A stretch of DNA of 64,000 nt from Cordylochernes scorpioides (GCA_030710605.1 CP092877.1:45368406-45432405), one strand, 5' to 3'; numbered from the stretch's first letter, positions 29,780-41,047 are shown. The notes: generated by a model from the letters alone, not told the origin. Numbers and translations: made by a program.

Positions 29780-30853
29780 ATTGGTAGAGATGCTAGTTCC
29801 GACCCAGTTGTCCTGAATCCCAACATCGACATCCCCAAGTATGATGGAACAGAAGACCCTCGCCCATGGATTGAATCTCTTGAAGAAATTGGCTTCCTGT
29901 ACCATTGGGCAGACTACATTATCTCCCGTTATGCTGCCATGAATATGATTGGTAGCGCCAAAACCTGGCTGAACCTACACAAAGTAAGTTTCACCAGCTG
30001 GGAAAATTTCAAGAGCCGCCTAATTGAGGATTTTGCCTCAGACGCCAACAAAGAAGAAATGAGGATGAGATTAAACAGGATACAACAGTGGAATGAACCT
30101 GCAATCAGGTTCGCAGAGGATATCCTTGTACTGTGCAACAAGGTCGACCCCCAAATGGAAGAAGAGACTAAAATAAACTGGGTTATTGGAGGGTTAAAGA
30201 AAGAATACTCTTTTGCCCTTCACCTAAACCCTCCTAAAAATACCAATGAACTTCTAGAAATTTGTAAAAAGCTGGATTTGTTCGAAAAGAATTACCAAGA
30301 ACGTGCAGAAAAATCAAAAGCTCTTTATAATGGACCACGCTCTCCTCGTCCCCATCATCAAGAGCAATGGAAGAATGCTACGTCGTTCAGAAGACCATAT
30401 CAGAACACCTCCAAGCCCCAGGCCCCCGCTCCGAGGTACTACCAGAACACCTCCAAGCCCCAGGCCCCCACTCCGAGGTATTACCAGAACAAGCCTCTGC
30501 CCCAGGTATCTGCCCCTAGACGATCTTACACTCCCAATCCTGAGCCAAAACCGGTCTACCCAAGTAAAACATACAATAAGAATCCAAATTCAAATAGGAA
30601 TAGGACAGAAGACGGGAGACCAATATGTTTCAAGTGTAACAAGCCAGGACACGTAGCGCGGTATTGCAGAGTCAGGTTTGTAAGAATTGTGGAAGAGGAC
30701 CCCATAGTTACACAAGACAAGGTCGAAGAAGAAATCCGAATGGATAATGGAACTCAGAAGTCGAGACCTCTGCTCTACTCTGACGTAAGTAATAGCCCGT
30801 ACTCGAGTATCCCTACAAGGAATAGATATGCTGCATTAGAAGATTTAAACTAA
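29690..30853 (+). CDS. Gag protein of element C (start inside the LTR)
   Basis: 387 codons, the same length as gag of B and mostly alike. It begins MVETRSGKMQ, contains PKYDGTEDPRPWIESLEEI and a proline-rich repeat (QNTSKPQAPAPRYYQNTSKP), and has one zinc knuckle (CFKCNKPGHVARYCR). The first 30 codons lie in the LTR. The C terminus differs from B (PLLYSDVSNSPYSSIPTRN). It ends GAT TTA AAC TAA, overlapping the slippery heptamer. The frame is intact, so Gag may still be made although Pol is broken. Confidence 0.92.
   Translation: MVETRSGKMQDPAQERIQAEESAKPQPGATIGRDASSDPVVLNPNIDIPKYDGTEDPRPWIESLEEIGFLYHWADYIISRYAAMNMIGSAKTWLNLHKVSFTSWENFKSRLIEDFASDANKEEMRMRLNRIQQWNEPAIRFAEDILVLCNKVDPQMEEETKINWVIGGLKKEYSFALHLNPPKNTNELLEICKKLDLFEKNYQERAEKSKALYNGPRSPRPHHQEQWKNATSFRRPYQNTSKPQAPAPRYYQNTSKPQAPTPRYYQNKPLPQVSAPRRSYTPNPEPKPVYPSKTYNKNPNSNRNRTEDGRPICFKCNKPGHVARYCRVRFVRIVEEDPIVTQDKVEEEIRMDNGTQKSRPLLYSDVSNSPYSSIPTRNRYAALEDLN
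30844..30850 (+). promoter_or_regulatory. -1 ribosomal frameshift heptamer TTTAAAC (element C)
   Basis: T TTA AAC directly before the TAA stop of gag; slipping back one base enters pol. Position and sequence are the same as in element B. Confidence 0.83.
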
Positions 30854-33800
30854 ACATCGCGCCTGAGTCCGTCAATCAAAGCAAGTCGACCATAAATGGA
30901 ATTAAAAAGTTAGACCCCAAATATAAAATGAACATTAACGTGGATAGAATCGGTATCTGCGAAGCTTTGATTGATACAGGCGCCGATCTTTCAGTGGTCG
31001 ACCTTAGTACAGCTCTTAACACAGGTCTTGAAATAATAAATCCTGATAAAATGTGCTCCGGACCCGATGGCAAAGAATTAGATATCGTAGGAAATATTAT
31101 TTTAAATATAAAATTTGATGACAAAACAATTACACATCAATTTGTGATAATGAGAACACATTTGCGAATATTTATACTTGGACGTGATTTTCTTAAGAAA
31201 ATGAACGCAAAAATTGATTGTCAGCGTGAAATAATCAAATATGACTTGACAGAAAATCGTGACGTAATCAAATATCAACAGAAGAAAATAAAAAGTGCAA
31301 AGGATGCCATTATACCAGAACTTTCTATTAAATTGATTAATGCATTTGTGGAAGCAGAGGATGGCGAATACATCATCGAGGAGAACCATAAAATGTTTCA
31401 AACAAATGGACTTCGACTAGCGAGAAGCTTAATAAATGTTGTGAATAAGGAAACATATATCTGGATAACAAACCCTTACCCTCGACCATTAAAAATATTA
31501 AAAAAACCAAACATTGTGCTTTGGAAGCCAGCCAGCCGAAGTGAATCTTATGGAAGAAAGTGAACAAAAAGAGCATGAAGAACCCCAATTTCAGATAAAC
31601 GAAAATTTAGCATATACGGAAAAGGAACAATTGAAACAAGTTTTGGAAAGGTACGAGGATTTGTTTTCGTCGGGATTAGGAAGATCCAACTTAGCGAAAC
31701 ATCGGATCGATACAGAAGGCGCGAAACCGATCAAACACAAGCCGTATAGGGTGAGCGCGAAAGAGCGAGAAATCATAAAAGAACAAATTGATGAAATGCT
31801 CAGATACGGCATAATTAGACCATCCTCGAGTCCATGGTCCTTCCCTGTAATCTTGGTCAAGAAGCGAGATGGTAAGTACAGATTTTGCGTTGACTACAGA
31901 AAATTGAATGATGTAACAGTGAAGGATGTTTACCCAATTCCCAGAATTGATGAAGTATTGGATACACTTCAAGGATCCAAATACTTTTCAGCAATTGACC
32001 TTAAATCAGGATATTGGCAAGTAGAGGTTGAGGAGAAAGATAAAGAAAAGACAGCCTTCACTACAGCACATGGCCTATATGAGTTCAACGTAATGCCCTT
32101 TGGTCTATGCAATGCCCCTGCTACATTTGAGAGGAACATGGAAAATATGCTTGGTAATCTTAGATGGCAAATTTGCTTATGTTATCTAGATGACGTAATC
32201 ATTTATAGCTCGGATTTTTCAACACATCTCAAAAGAATAGAAGCTGTTTTAAAATGTTTTCGCGAGGCTAATTTAAAATTGAACAACAAAAAATGCCAAT
32301 TTGCTTTCGAAGAACTGGAGATTCTTGGCCATATAACTAATCAACATGGTATAAAACCAGCGGAGCATAATATCAAGGCTATTAGAGATTTTCCTCGGCC
32401 CAAAAAGATAAAAGAAGTTCAATCATTTTTAGGAATGTGCTCATATTATAGAAAATTTATCAAAGGTTTTTCAAAAATTGCCGATCCATTAACCAGTCTT
32501 ATAAAAAAGAATGTACCTTTTACCTGGACAGAAAATCAAGAAAAAGCATTTCAAACCCTTAAAGTAGCATTGATAAATCCTCCAATCTTAGGGCACTTTG
32601 ACCCGAATGCAATTACTTACATTCATACTGACGCATCTAACATCGGCCTGGGTGCAACATTAGTCCAAAAGTTCGGCGATAAAGAAAAAGTTATCTCATA
32701 TTTAAGTCGAACACTGAGCAAACCTGAGCAAAATTATTCGACTACCGAAAAAGAATGTCTAGCTGTTGTGTGGTCAATGTCCAAGTTACGACCCTACCTA
32801 TATGGAAGGCACTTCAAAATCGTAACTGATCATCACGCACTATGCTGGCTTAAGAATCTGAAAGATCCGACCGGCCGATTAGCACGATGGGCACTGAAGA
32901 TTCAGGAATATAATTTCGAAATCATACATAAATCGGGTAAAAAACATCTGGACGCTGATGGTCTATCTAGAGGACCCTTACCTGAAAACGAATGGGACGA
33001 AGATTATGAAAGACTATTTCTGAATCAAATAATAGACGAAAAGGATGATTTTATTGAGAATATTAAGGAGAACCTTAGTGGAAACAAGCGTTCAATTACA
33101 CAGAACTTCAAAGAAGAAAATGGGTGTCTCTACAAGAAAAATCCAAATCCTGAAGGTAGGGCATGGTTGCTGGTAGTGCCAAAGAAGAGAAGGAAGGAAG
33201 TCATGAGTGAATACCACAACCATATGCTGAATGGCCATCTGGGCGTCGCCAGAACCACTTACCGATTGAAGAATAAATACTATTGGCCTTCCATGTTGAA
33301 AGATGTTTCAGAATTTGTAAAGACGTGCCATCTTTGCCAAAGTCGGAAAGGTTCAAATCACTTGCCTTCTGGACTTCTACAACCTATTCCCCCAGCTAAC
33401 TACCCTTTTGAAAGAATCGGAATTGACTTTGTTGGCCCCTTGCCATCAACGAAAAGAAGAAGGAAGTGGATAATTGTGTTGACTGATTATTATACCAAGT
33501 ATGCTGAAACAAAGGCAGTATCAGAAGCAACCGTGAAAGAAGTCTCTACATTTTTAATCGAACATATTATTTTACGTCACGGGGCCCCAAGATTTCTTAT
33601 TAGCGATAGAGGTTCACAATTCACTAGCAATTTGATGAAGGAGGTAATGAAAATGTGCAAAGTGAAACACTGCTTCACAACGAGCTACCACCCCCAGACT
33701 AACGGACTAACGGAACGGCTAAATAGAACTTTAATCAATATGATCAGCATGTATGTGAACACAGACCAAAAGAACTGGGATGAAATCCTCCCTTTTATCA

Positions 33801-34402
33801 CCCACGCGTATAATACCACGATTCAAGAAACCACAGGCTACTCCCCATTTTTCCTGTTGTTTGGAAGGGAACCCATGTCCCTCTTAGACGACGAGAATAT
33901 CCCAACGGACAGTAACATGGACGATTACGACGAATATATAGAAAACTACTTAGATAAAATAGCAAGGACGAGACAGGTAGTCATTAACAACACAGAGAAG
34001 ACTCAGGAAAGAATGAAAAGAAACTATGACAAAAAACACAATGAGAAAATCTATGAACCAGGACATTTAGTGGCAGTTTGGACACCAGTCAGGAAAATCG
34101 GAAAATGCGAAAAACTATTGAGAAAATATTTTGGCCCATATCGAATATTAAAGAAGCTGTCTAACGTAAATTACTTAATTGAGCCGAAAGATAATCCTGG
34201 CCAAGACCCATTGATTGTCCATGTCTCAAGACTCAAACCCTATTTTGAGAGAATTGATGAGGTAACTCACGAGGACGTGACGACCTCTGGAGAGGGGGAG
34301 TGTTACATCATGATTAATGGCGTATTTATTATATTATTTTTAATATATTTGAAATTTAAATTATATATTTATTTATTTTTATATTCTATGATATTTATTT
34401 AA
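30850..34402 (+). pseudogene. Pol polyprotein of element C, one frameshift
   Basis: Domains in order: aspartic protease (IDTGADLSVVD), reverse transcriptase (CYLDDVIIYSSD), RNase H (HTDASNIGLGA), integrase finger (HNHMLNGHLG, CHLCQ), integrase core (GIDFVGPLP, SDRGSQF, GLTERLN) and GPY/F module (FGPYRILKKL). The frame changes in the A-run at about 31500-31507, between PRPLKIL and the sequence matching QTL. This cuts the protease from the reverse transcriptase, and the first part stops at 31563. Compared with B, one extra A explains the shift. The C-terminal tail runs into the 3' LTR and ends later than in B. Confidence 0.93.
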
Positions 34403-34636
34403 AACAGATTATTTTTAGATTATCATCATTTGTATTTAGGTACACTGTGACTTCACTGCTCTCTTTGATGTGAGAAAATAAATAAATGATTCTGGTGGCT
34501 ACATAAAGTAGACTTATCTCATTATTCCCTTTTATAAATTTGTAGGATGGTTGAAACACGCTCTGGTAAGATGCAAGACCCAGCACAGGAGAGAATCCAG
34601 GCTGAAGAGTCTGCCAAGCCGCAACCTGGTGCAACA
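34301..34636 (+). repeat. 3' LTR of gypsy element C
   Basis: 336 bp, identical by eye to 29444-29779; follows the purine tract GGAGAGGGGGAG. Confidence 0.93.
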
Positions 34637-34818
34637 ATATAGTAGAACCTCCATGAGAGGACACTCACGTTAGAGGACACCTCTCTACAAAGGGCAATTT
34701 TCATTTTCAAAATTTCTCTTTTTTTTATTATTTAGCAACTCTCTGGTAAGAAGACACCACTCTCTAAGGATACTTTGGCTATACAATTAGGTGTCCTTTA
34801 CAGGGAGATTTTACTGTA
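34637..34818. repeat. MITE family T1 beside element C
   Basis: ATATAGTAGAACCTCCATGAGAGGA at its left end merges with the ATAT duplication of element C, and it ends GGGAGATTTTACTGTA. Element C therefore inserted at the very edge of this MITE. Confidence 0.8.
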
Positions 34819-34944
34819 TTAAATAATGAGAAGGCGTATTCAAGGAGTACAATACTCCTTATACAAGGAGTATTCACATTTCGTAGGCGGTCTCTAGTTG
34901 TGAATTTGTACTGTGGCAACCATTACAGAGCAGTATGTGTACAG

Positions 34945-35117
34945 GCGCTCTCGAGGCCTACCTTGCCTTTCGTGCTCTCCGGAGCCCTTGCCTTCCTAGT
35001 GGCCTTCGTGACCCTCTTCCTCCCGGAGACCCTCAACCGCCACCTGCCCCATACCCTGACGGAGGGGGAGCAGTTTGGCCGGAACCAGAGGATCCTGGAC
35101 TGTCCTTGTATCCACGG
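34945..35117 (+). CDS. SLC22-type transporter, exon 5 of the visible set
   Basis: Encodes ALSRPTLPFVLSGALAFLVA followed by FVTLFLPETLNRHLPHTLTE and GEQFGRNQRILDCPCIHG. This is TM11 (end) and TM12 plus the start of the cytoplasmic tail; the PET-x3-LP-T-E motif is standard for the end of SLC22 carriers. The acceptor GTGTACAG gives phase 0, as exon 4 requires. The donor GTACGT leaves phase 2, so at least one short final exon should follow; I could not find it. A 20.9-kb intron with elements B and C separates it from exon 4. Confidence 0.85.
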
Positions 35118-35191
35118 GTACGTCTCAACACATCACTCTTCTTTAAATTTTGTGACAAATAAATTTACTGGCAATGTGTTTATTTTCATGG

Positions 35192-35372
35192 TAAAGCACA
35201 ATTTGGATTATAGATACAAGAAAATAAGACCTAATCTAAATAATATAATAGTGTGTGACATTTCAGTAACAGCATTGTTACCTTTTATCTTTTGTCTGAT
35301 GATGGTAACAATGCTGTTACCGACACGTTACACACTATTAAATTATTTGGATTAGGTCTTATTTTCTTGTGT
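35192..35372. repeat. MITE family T5, complete palindromic copy
   Basis: GCACAATTTGGATTATAG and AAGACCTAATCCAAAT on the left are mirrored by ATTTGGATTAGGTCTTATTT on the right, with GTAACAGCATTGTTACC in both arms. At least eight T5 copies are in the window. Confidence 0.85.
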
Positions 35373-35618
35373 TTCTTTTCAATAATATCATCAAATTATA
35401 TCTCTACAGACCTTACTGCAATGATATAAGTTATTGAATGAGAGGGCTTGGCTCATCTGTGGTGAAACCTCTCAGCGGTTTCGCCAAATTAATCTCTAGT
35501 CCACTCTACTATTGTATTGGATTGGTTTTCTTATACATTCTGTATTTACCATGGAAGGCAGCTTAGGGATGTTTAATGAAGCTATGGACATAAGCTTATA
35601 GGTCTGTAGAGGTACATA
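35373..35618. repeat. TIR element T4, left part (split by mariner)
   Basis: Carries GAGAGGGCTTGGCTCATCTG, TCTCAGCGGTTTCGCC and GGACATAAGCTTATAGGTCT. The right part resumes at 36929 with GCATCGAACAAAGCTCTTCT. Confidence 0.7.
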
Positions 35619-36926
35619 CGAGGTGTGTTCAAAAAGTATCGCGACTTTTGAATTTTCGCGGGTTACGTATATTCGAATTTCGATCTTTTGGTACTCATGT
35701 CTCTCACTTATGCCGACAAGCTCGGCCATTTTGAATGTTCACTCAATTGTTGACAGCTGCTTTGCTTGCAGGTGTTTTGGATCGTCTTCGATTTTTACCT
35801 ATTAAAAAAATGGATCTAAGAACCTGTATCAAATTTTGTGTGAAAAACGAAATTAAGTGCGCGGATGCATTCCGAATGTTGACTGTGGCATACGGAGAAG
35901 CTACCTTGGACCGAAGCAACGTTTATCGGTGGTACAAAATGTTCTCAGAAGGCCGAGAAGATGTGAACGACGAAGAGCGTGCCGGACGCCCGAGCACTTC
36001 AAGAACAGACGAAAAATTAATGAAGTGGAGAAAATGATATTGGCCAATCGTCGAATCACCGTTAGAGAAGTTGCTGAGGACCTAAACATATCGATTGGCT
36101 CGTGCAATTCGATTTTTATCAATGAATTGGGCATGAGACGGGTCGCCGCGAAATTCGTACCAAAATTGCTCAATTGCGACCAAAAACAGCATCGCATGAA
36201 CATTACTAATGAGATGTTGGACTCTGTCCGCGACGACCCAAATTTGCTCCAGAGGGTCATAACTGGTGACGAAGCGTGGGTTTATGGTTATGACGTGGAA
36301 ACCAAAGCTCAATCATCTCAATGGAAGCTGCCGCACGAACCAAGACCGAAAAAAGCGCGCCAAGTTCGGTCGAATGTGAAAGTTTTGCTGACTGTTTTCT
36401 TCGATTGCAGGGGCGTGGTGCATCATGAGTTCTTGCCACAGGGTAGAACGGTCAATAAGGAATATTACCTGCAATTTATGCGCAATTTGCGCGAAGCAAT
36501 ACGCCAGAAACGCCCGGATTTGTGGAAGAACAAAAATTGGCTTTTGCACCACGATAACACCCCTGCTCACACATCGTTGCTTGTGCGCGACTTTTTGGCC
36601 AAAAACAACACACTAATGATGCCGCAGCCACCGTATTCCCCAGATCTGGCCCCCTGTGACTTTTTCTTGTTCCCTAAACTGAAGAGGCCCATGAAAGGAC
36701 GACGTTACGCTACGCTTGACGAGATAAAGACGGCATCGAAGGAGGAGCTGAAAAAGATTTTTTTTTAAATGATTTTTTGAAGTGCTTCGAAGATTGGAAA
36801 AACCGTTGGCACAAGTGTATAATATTTCATGGGGATTACTTTGAAGGGGACAAAATAGGTATTCATGAATAAATAAATAATATTTGAAAAAACACAAAGG
36901 TCGCGATACTTTTTGAACACACCTCG
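35619..36926 (+). mobile_element. Mariner transposon
   Basis: 1308 bp between TA dinucleotides, inside a T4 element. Terminal inverted repeats, CGAGGTGTGTTCAAAAAGTA at left and its exact inverse at right, match over at least 25 bases. It contains a mariner transposase gene broken by two frameshifts. Confidence 0.95.
35810..36872 (+). pseudogene. Mariner transposase, two frameshifts
   Basis: Normal length for the family (about 354 codons). The N-terminal paired-type DNA-binding half (MDLRTCIKFCVKNEIK, VYRWYKMFSEGREDV, GRPSTS) is in one frame. The rest (VREVAEDLNISIGS, then the catalytic domain) is in another; the shift lies in an A-run near 36012. The catalytic triad is intact as D,D34D: TGDEAWVYGYD, HHDNTPAHTS and SPDLAPCDFFLF. 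A second shift in the T-run near 36760 detaches the last 35 residues or so. Both breaks are in homopolymers. An intact enzyme would cut and paste elements at TA. Confidence 0.93.
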
Positions 36927-36928
36927 TA

Positions 36929-37000
36929 CATATAATTTTAAGGTATTGCATCGAACAAAGCTCTTCTGCAAATAAGGTCTGTAGAGATAATATTTGATGC
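36929..37000. repeat. TIR element T4, right part
   Basis: GCATCGAACAAAGCTCTTCTGC and AGGTCTGTAGAGATAATA complete the copy split by the mariner. Confidence 0.6.
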
Positions 37001-37319
37001 TATTTTTAAAAAGAAACGCATTGCCAGTACATTTATTTGTTACAGATTTTATCGATAGATGGCAATTGAATTTATAAATTTAATAACTCCACTAAAGGGG
37101 TTCAGTTTGAGAGGAAAAACCGAAACAAATGATTCTGACAAAACTATTCAATGGAACCATGTCCTAATCTAGCCCCTTTCTCTGTATCTAGGTGTAAATA
37201 ACAACCTCAATAAATTCAGTTCAATCTATGTCCCAATCTTACCACTCTCTCTATATCAATATTTCCCTCATTGCAGTGTGTTTGTGTAAGGGTAGTAGGG
37301 AATTATTCAATTTCATAAA
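37001..37319. other. Unassigned sequence
   Basis: No gene or repeat was recognised in this stretch. Confidence 0.4.
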
Positions 37320-37414
37320 AATGTTAAAGCACGATTTCGATTATAGAATAGAAAATAAGACCCACAAATCCAAATAAATTAATAGTGTGTGACATTTTGG
37401 TGGTTTTGTCTGGT
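37320..37414. repeat. MITE family T5, left arm
   Basis: AAAGCACGATTTCGATTATA, AATAAGACCCACAAATCC and ATAGTGTGTGACATTTTGG belong to T5; the matching right arm is at about 39960-40015. A minisatellite and a T7 element lie between. Confidence 0.65.
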
Positions 37415-38582
37415 CCATGGAGTAGATCAGATCAGTCCATGCACCCTGATCACAATACCGGCCAACTGAGGTGTCGTCCATGGAGCAGATCAGATCAGTC
37501 CATGCACCCTGATCACAATACTGGCCAACTGAGGTGCTTTGTCCATGGAGCAGATCAGATCAGTCCATGTACCCTGATCACAATACTGGCCAACTGAGGT
37601 GCCTTGTCAATAGAACAGATCAGATCAGTCCATGCACCCTGATCACAATACCGGCCAACTGAGGTGCCTTGTCCATGGAGCAGATCAGATCAGTCCATGC
37701 ACCCTGATCACAATACCGGCCAACTGAGGTGCCTTGTCCATGGAACAGATCAGATCAGTCCATGCACCCTGATCACAATACCGGCCAACAGAGGTACCTT
37801 GTCCATGGAGCAGATCAGATCAGTCCATGCACCCTGATCACAATACCGGCCAACAGAGGTGCCTTGTCAATGGAACAGATCAGATCAGTCCATGCACCCT
37901 GATCACAATACCGGCCAACTGAGGTGCCTTGTCCATGGAGCAGATCAGATCAGTCCATGCACCCTGATCACAATACCGGCCAACTGAGGTACCTTGTCCA
38001 TGGAGCAGATCAGATCAGTCCATGCACCCTGATCACAATACCGGCCAACTGAGGTGCCTTGTCCATGGAGCAGATCAGATCAGTCCATGCACCCTGATCA
38101 CAATACCGGCCAACTGAGGTGCCTTGTCCATGGAGCAGATCAGATCAGTCCATGCACCCTGATCACAATACCGGCCAACAGAGGTACCTTGTCCATGGAG
38201 CAGATCAGATCAGTCCATGCACCCTGATCACAATACCGGCCAACTGAGGTGCCTTGTCAATGGAACAGATCAGATCAGTCCATGCACCCTGATCACAATA
38301 CCGGCCAACTGAGGTACCTTGTCCATGGAGCAGATCAGATCAGTCCATGCACCCTGATCACAATACCGGCCAACTGAGGTACCTTGTCCATGGAGCAGAT
38401 CAGATCAGTCCATGCACCCTGATCACAATACCGGCCAACTGAGGTGCCTTGTCAATGGAACAGATCAGATCAGTCCATGCACCCTGATCACAATACCGGC
38501 CAACTGAGGTGCCTTGTCAATGGAACAGATCAGATTGGTCCATGCACCCTGATCACAATACCGGCCAACTGAGGTGCCTTGT
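37415..38582. repeat. 65-bp minisatellite, 18 units
   Basis: Seventeen 65-bp units and one 63-bp unit, each with CAGATCAGATCAGTCCATGC and CCTGATCACAATACCGGCC. Variants at a few positions (GGAGCAG/GGAACAG, ACTGAGG/ACAGAGG, GTGCC/GTACC) occur in a mixed order. Confidence 0.95.
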
Positions 38583-38674
38583 CCGTATGGATGTCCTCTT
38601 CTGGATTGACAGAATAATAAATCCTATCAAGAATAGATTTATTCTTGGATTTGGATAACGATTTGGTAACAATA

Positions 38675-39955
38675 CAGTAAAACCCCTCTATAGTGAACCC
38701 CAATGGGACAGAGCTTTTGGTTCACTATAGCCACGGTTTGGCTATTTTTTTTTACTTTTAAAAATTTTAGGCCGTATAATTAAAGGACAGCCATACACAC
38801 AAGAAGAGGCTTCCTCTTAATAGTGGTCACTTTGTTTTAATTCCCTTAATTGACCAATTTCCTTACATTAATACTGAATAATAATAGAAATCATTAGATG
38901 ATAGGTTCTTCTTATCATTAGCATACATGTACCTCTATGTCTAATTTAAAAATCAAGACAAATCGTAGGCAAAGTTTTATTAAATATATATTCAAAGATA
39001 TGAAATGATTTTAAAACATCATTATCACATTATATAATACAATTTTTACTTGAAAAAATGGCTCTAATACCTTGTTGTTTCAAAGCATTCTTCAAGCATT
39101 GCACCATTCAAATAAAGTTAATGTTTTTCTTCCATTTCATGTTTCCACATATTCTTCTAGGTCTAGATTTCGTTTTTTTTTTTTTTAACCTGTCATGCAA
39201 AACATTGCCGACTTTAAAATCACCATAGTTAATGGCATAAAATAGCTTTTGTTTCATCACGGGACCATTTATTTGGATTTTTTTTTTTTAGCCCTAAAAC
39301 GTACGATCGCGATCGTGGCAAAAGTTGAGGTCGATTCCTCTTTGTAACAATTTTTAATAGCTTTATATTTTATCTTTTATAGTAGAAAAGTTATATTCTC
39401 TTATTTTAATATGTTCTTAACATTTTGCCTGTGTTGTTTCACTTTGAAAAGTTCTGAAAATGGCCTCTTTTTTTTTTTTTAAGAAATAACGCTTTTGTTT
39501 TTAAAATGCTTTTGTTTTCTTCATTTTGGAAGCCATTTGTATTTTTATATTTCAAGTTTAATGGATGCAAATATATTCTATTTAATAAAAAGTATAATGT
39601 GTTAAAATTTATACAGCATACAGTAAAAATAAAGTGCAAAATTCAAAACAAACAATGCCGCTAAATGTATTGTTTTGAAATCGCGATCCGCGAGATGAAA
39701 CATGCTCAAAATTTGGTTGTTTTAATTTTTTTTTTAAATTACAATTCAAAGTTCGTTATAAGCATAGTATTTTATATAGATTTTATTATTTTGGGACCGA
39801 AAATAGGTTCGTTATAGGGGTAGTTCGTTATTCTAAAAATCGCAAAGTTCGTTATAACGATGGTATTTTCAATGGAATGGAATTGGGAATCGGCGTGGGT
39901 TCGTTATAAGGGAAGGTTCGTTATATCCAGGGTTCGTATTAGCGGGGTTTTACTG
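38675..39955. repeat. Pogo/Tigger-like TIR element T7, complete copy
   Basis: 1281 bp between TA dinucleotides. Ends CAGTAAAACCCCTCTATAGT and AGCGGGGTTTTACTG are inverse. The arms carry repeated TTCACTATAG/GTTCGTTATA motifs. No transposase domain is visible, so it is non-autonomous. Confidence 0.85.
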
Positions 39956-40016
39956 TATATGCTATTACCGAAACATCGCATACTATTAATATATTTGGAT
40001 TAGATCTTATTTTCTT
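39956..40016. repeat. MITE family T5, right arm
   Basis: ATATTTGGATTAGATCTTATTTTC closes the T5 copy opened at 37320. Confidence 0.55.
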
Positions 40017-40059
40017 TCAATTCCATAAAAAAAAGAAGCATATGTACCAAAAATAGTCT

Positions 40060-40250
40060 ATAATATGCTATAAAAACTGGCCAGGCTCTCCCATTAATTT
40101 TTCCATTGCAGTAAGAGCAATAGAAATTATTTAATTTTAAAAAGAATCATACGCATCTATAATAGTTTCGAATTTTGATAACAGATGGCGCGCTAATGCA
40201 TCATAAAAACATATTTCTATCATAATTCCTTCATTCCCAACATCATAGAC
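40060..40250. repeat. TIR element T4, right-end fragment
   Basis: TTTTTCCATTGCAGTAAGAG, ATCATACGCATCTATAATAG and GATAACAGATGGCGCGCTAA form one terminal repeat of T4. Confidence 0.65.
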
Positions 40251-40617
40251 AGCATATGGCAACCAACATGGGTGTTTGTGACAGGACCCCCAATGATGAA
40301 GATGAAGAAGCGACCCCCAAAATGCTGTGATATATTATGTGACATTATTTTACAAAGCTTTTAAAGAGAAGTTGGATGTACATATATCTACTGGAATTGT
40401 TGACCAGGATGGAGAAATAAACTTTACTTTTCTTACCGAAACATAAGTTGTTTTGTCTACCATGTTGGAAGGAATTTGGGTCAACATCTTGGAGAGTTTA
40501 AACAGATTTGTGTTTAAAATATCATCATTAACTTAGTGCAATCCATTGTTGAAAATTATAAACCTATATATTTATAAAATTTGTAACAAATATATTGGAA
40601 TATTCCTGAGTTCAACT
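40251..40617. other. Unassigned intergenic sequence
   Basis: No gene or repeat was recognised. It lies between the last visible transporter exon and the LINE fragments. Confidence 0.4.
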
Positions 40618-40925
40618 GACCCGGTTGATAGACCTCAGTAATAGTCCCTCTCCAGGGATACGGAGGAGCTGTGTCTGTACTCATGTTAGAGTCGGCAGTA
40701 AAGGCTTCCATGTTAGGAACGGCCTTAAATTACAGACAAAGTCAGACTTTCACCAAAGTGTGCCTGGATCATGGTGCCATGATCAATAAAAGCTGCACCT
40801 CTACACCCCATTCCATTAACTTTGGGAGAGGCCACTGTTTATCATCAAACAGCTCAAGGAGCATGGACTCATGGAATTTGTGTAATCTTTATACAAGGGG
40901 GTAAGAAACAACAACAGAAATCACT
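40618..40925 (+). repeat. LINE/SINE tail with (AAC)n end
   Basis: CCAGGGATACGGAGGAGCTG relates to R1. From 40735, CAAAGTCAGACTTTCACCAA and ATCATGGTGCCATGATCAA match the short insert at 45180-45318, and both end in AAGAAACAACAACA. A non-LTR retrotransposon 3' end is the likely source. Confidence 0.6.
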
Positions 40926-41047
40926 GCAGTTAGTCCAGTGGAGAAACCAATTCTTGCTCTCTCAGTAAGTTGATGAGATTTACAGCAAGTTGTGGAATCT
41001 AGAACATAAAACTGACAAACTCCTCTGATAATGTAAACAAGTCATTG

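Larger units (their letters stand above)
29444..34636 (+). mobile_element. Ty3/gypsy LTR retrotransposon C (sister of B)
   Basis: 5.19 kb. LTRs of 336 bp look identical to each other and are flanked by ATAT (29440-29443 and 34637-34640). A polypurine tract (GGAGAGGGGGAG) abuts the 3' LTR, and TTGGTAGAGATG follows the 5' LTR. As in B, gag begins inside the 5' LTR. Pol has one frameshift near 31500. Its 3' half is nearly identical to B's, while its LTRs, gag and protease are clearly diverged. The right end touches a T1 MITE. Confidence 0.94.

Noticed and set aside
37385-37597. Open frame in the 65-bp array
   Set aside because: 65 is not a multiple of three, so the frame closes after a few units; there is no domain. 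It is tandem-repeat noise.
37415-38582. Regularly spaced repeats resembling a CRISPR array
   Set aside because: There are no unique spacers; the whole 65-bp unit repeats, and the sequence is eukaryotic.
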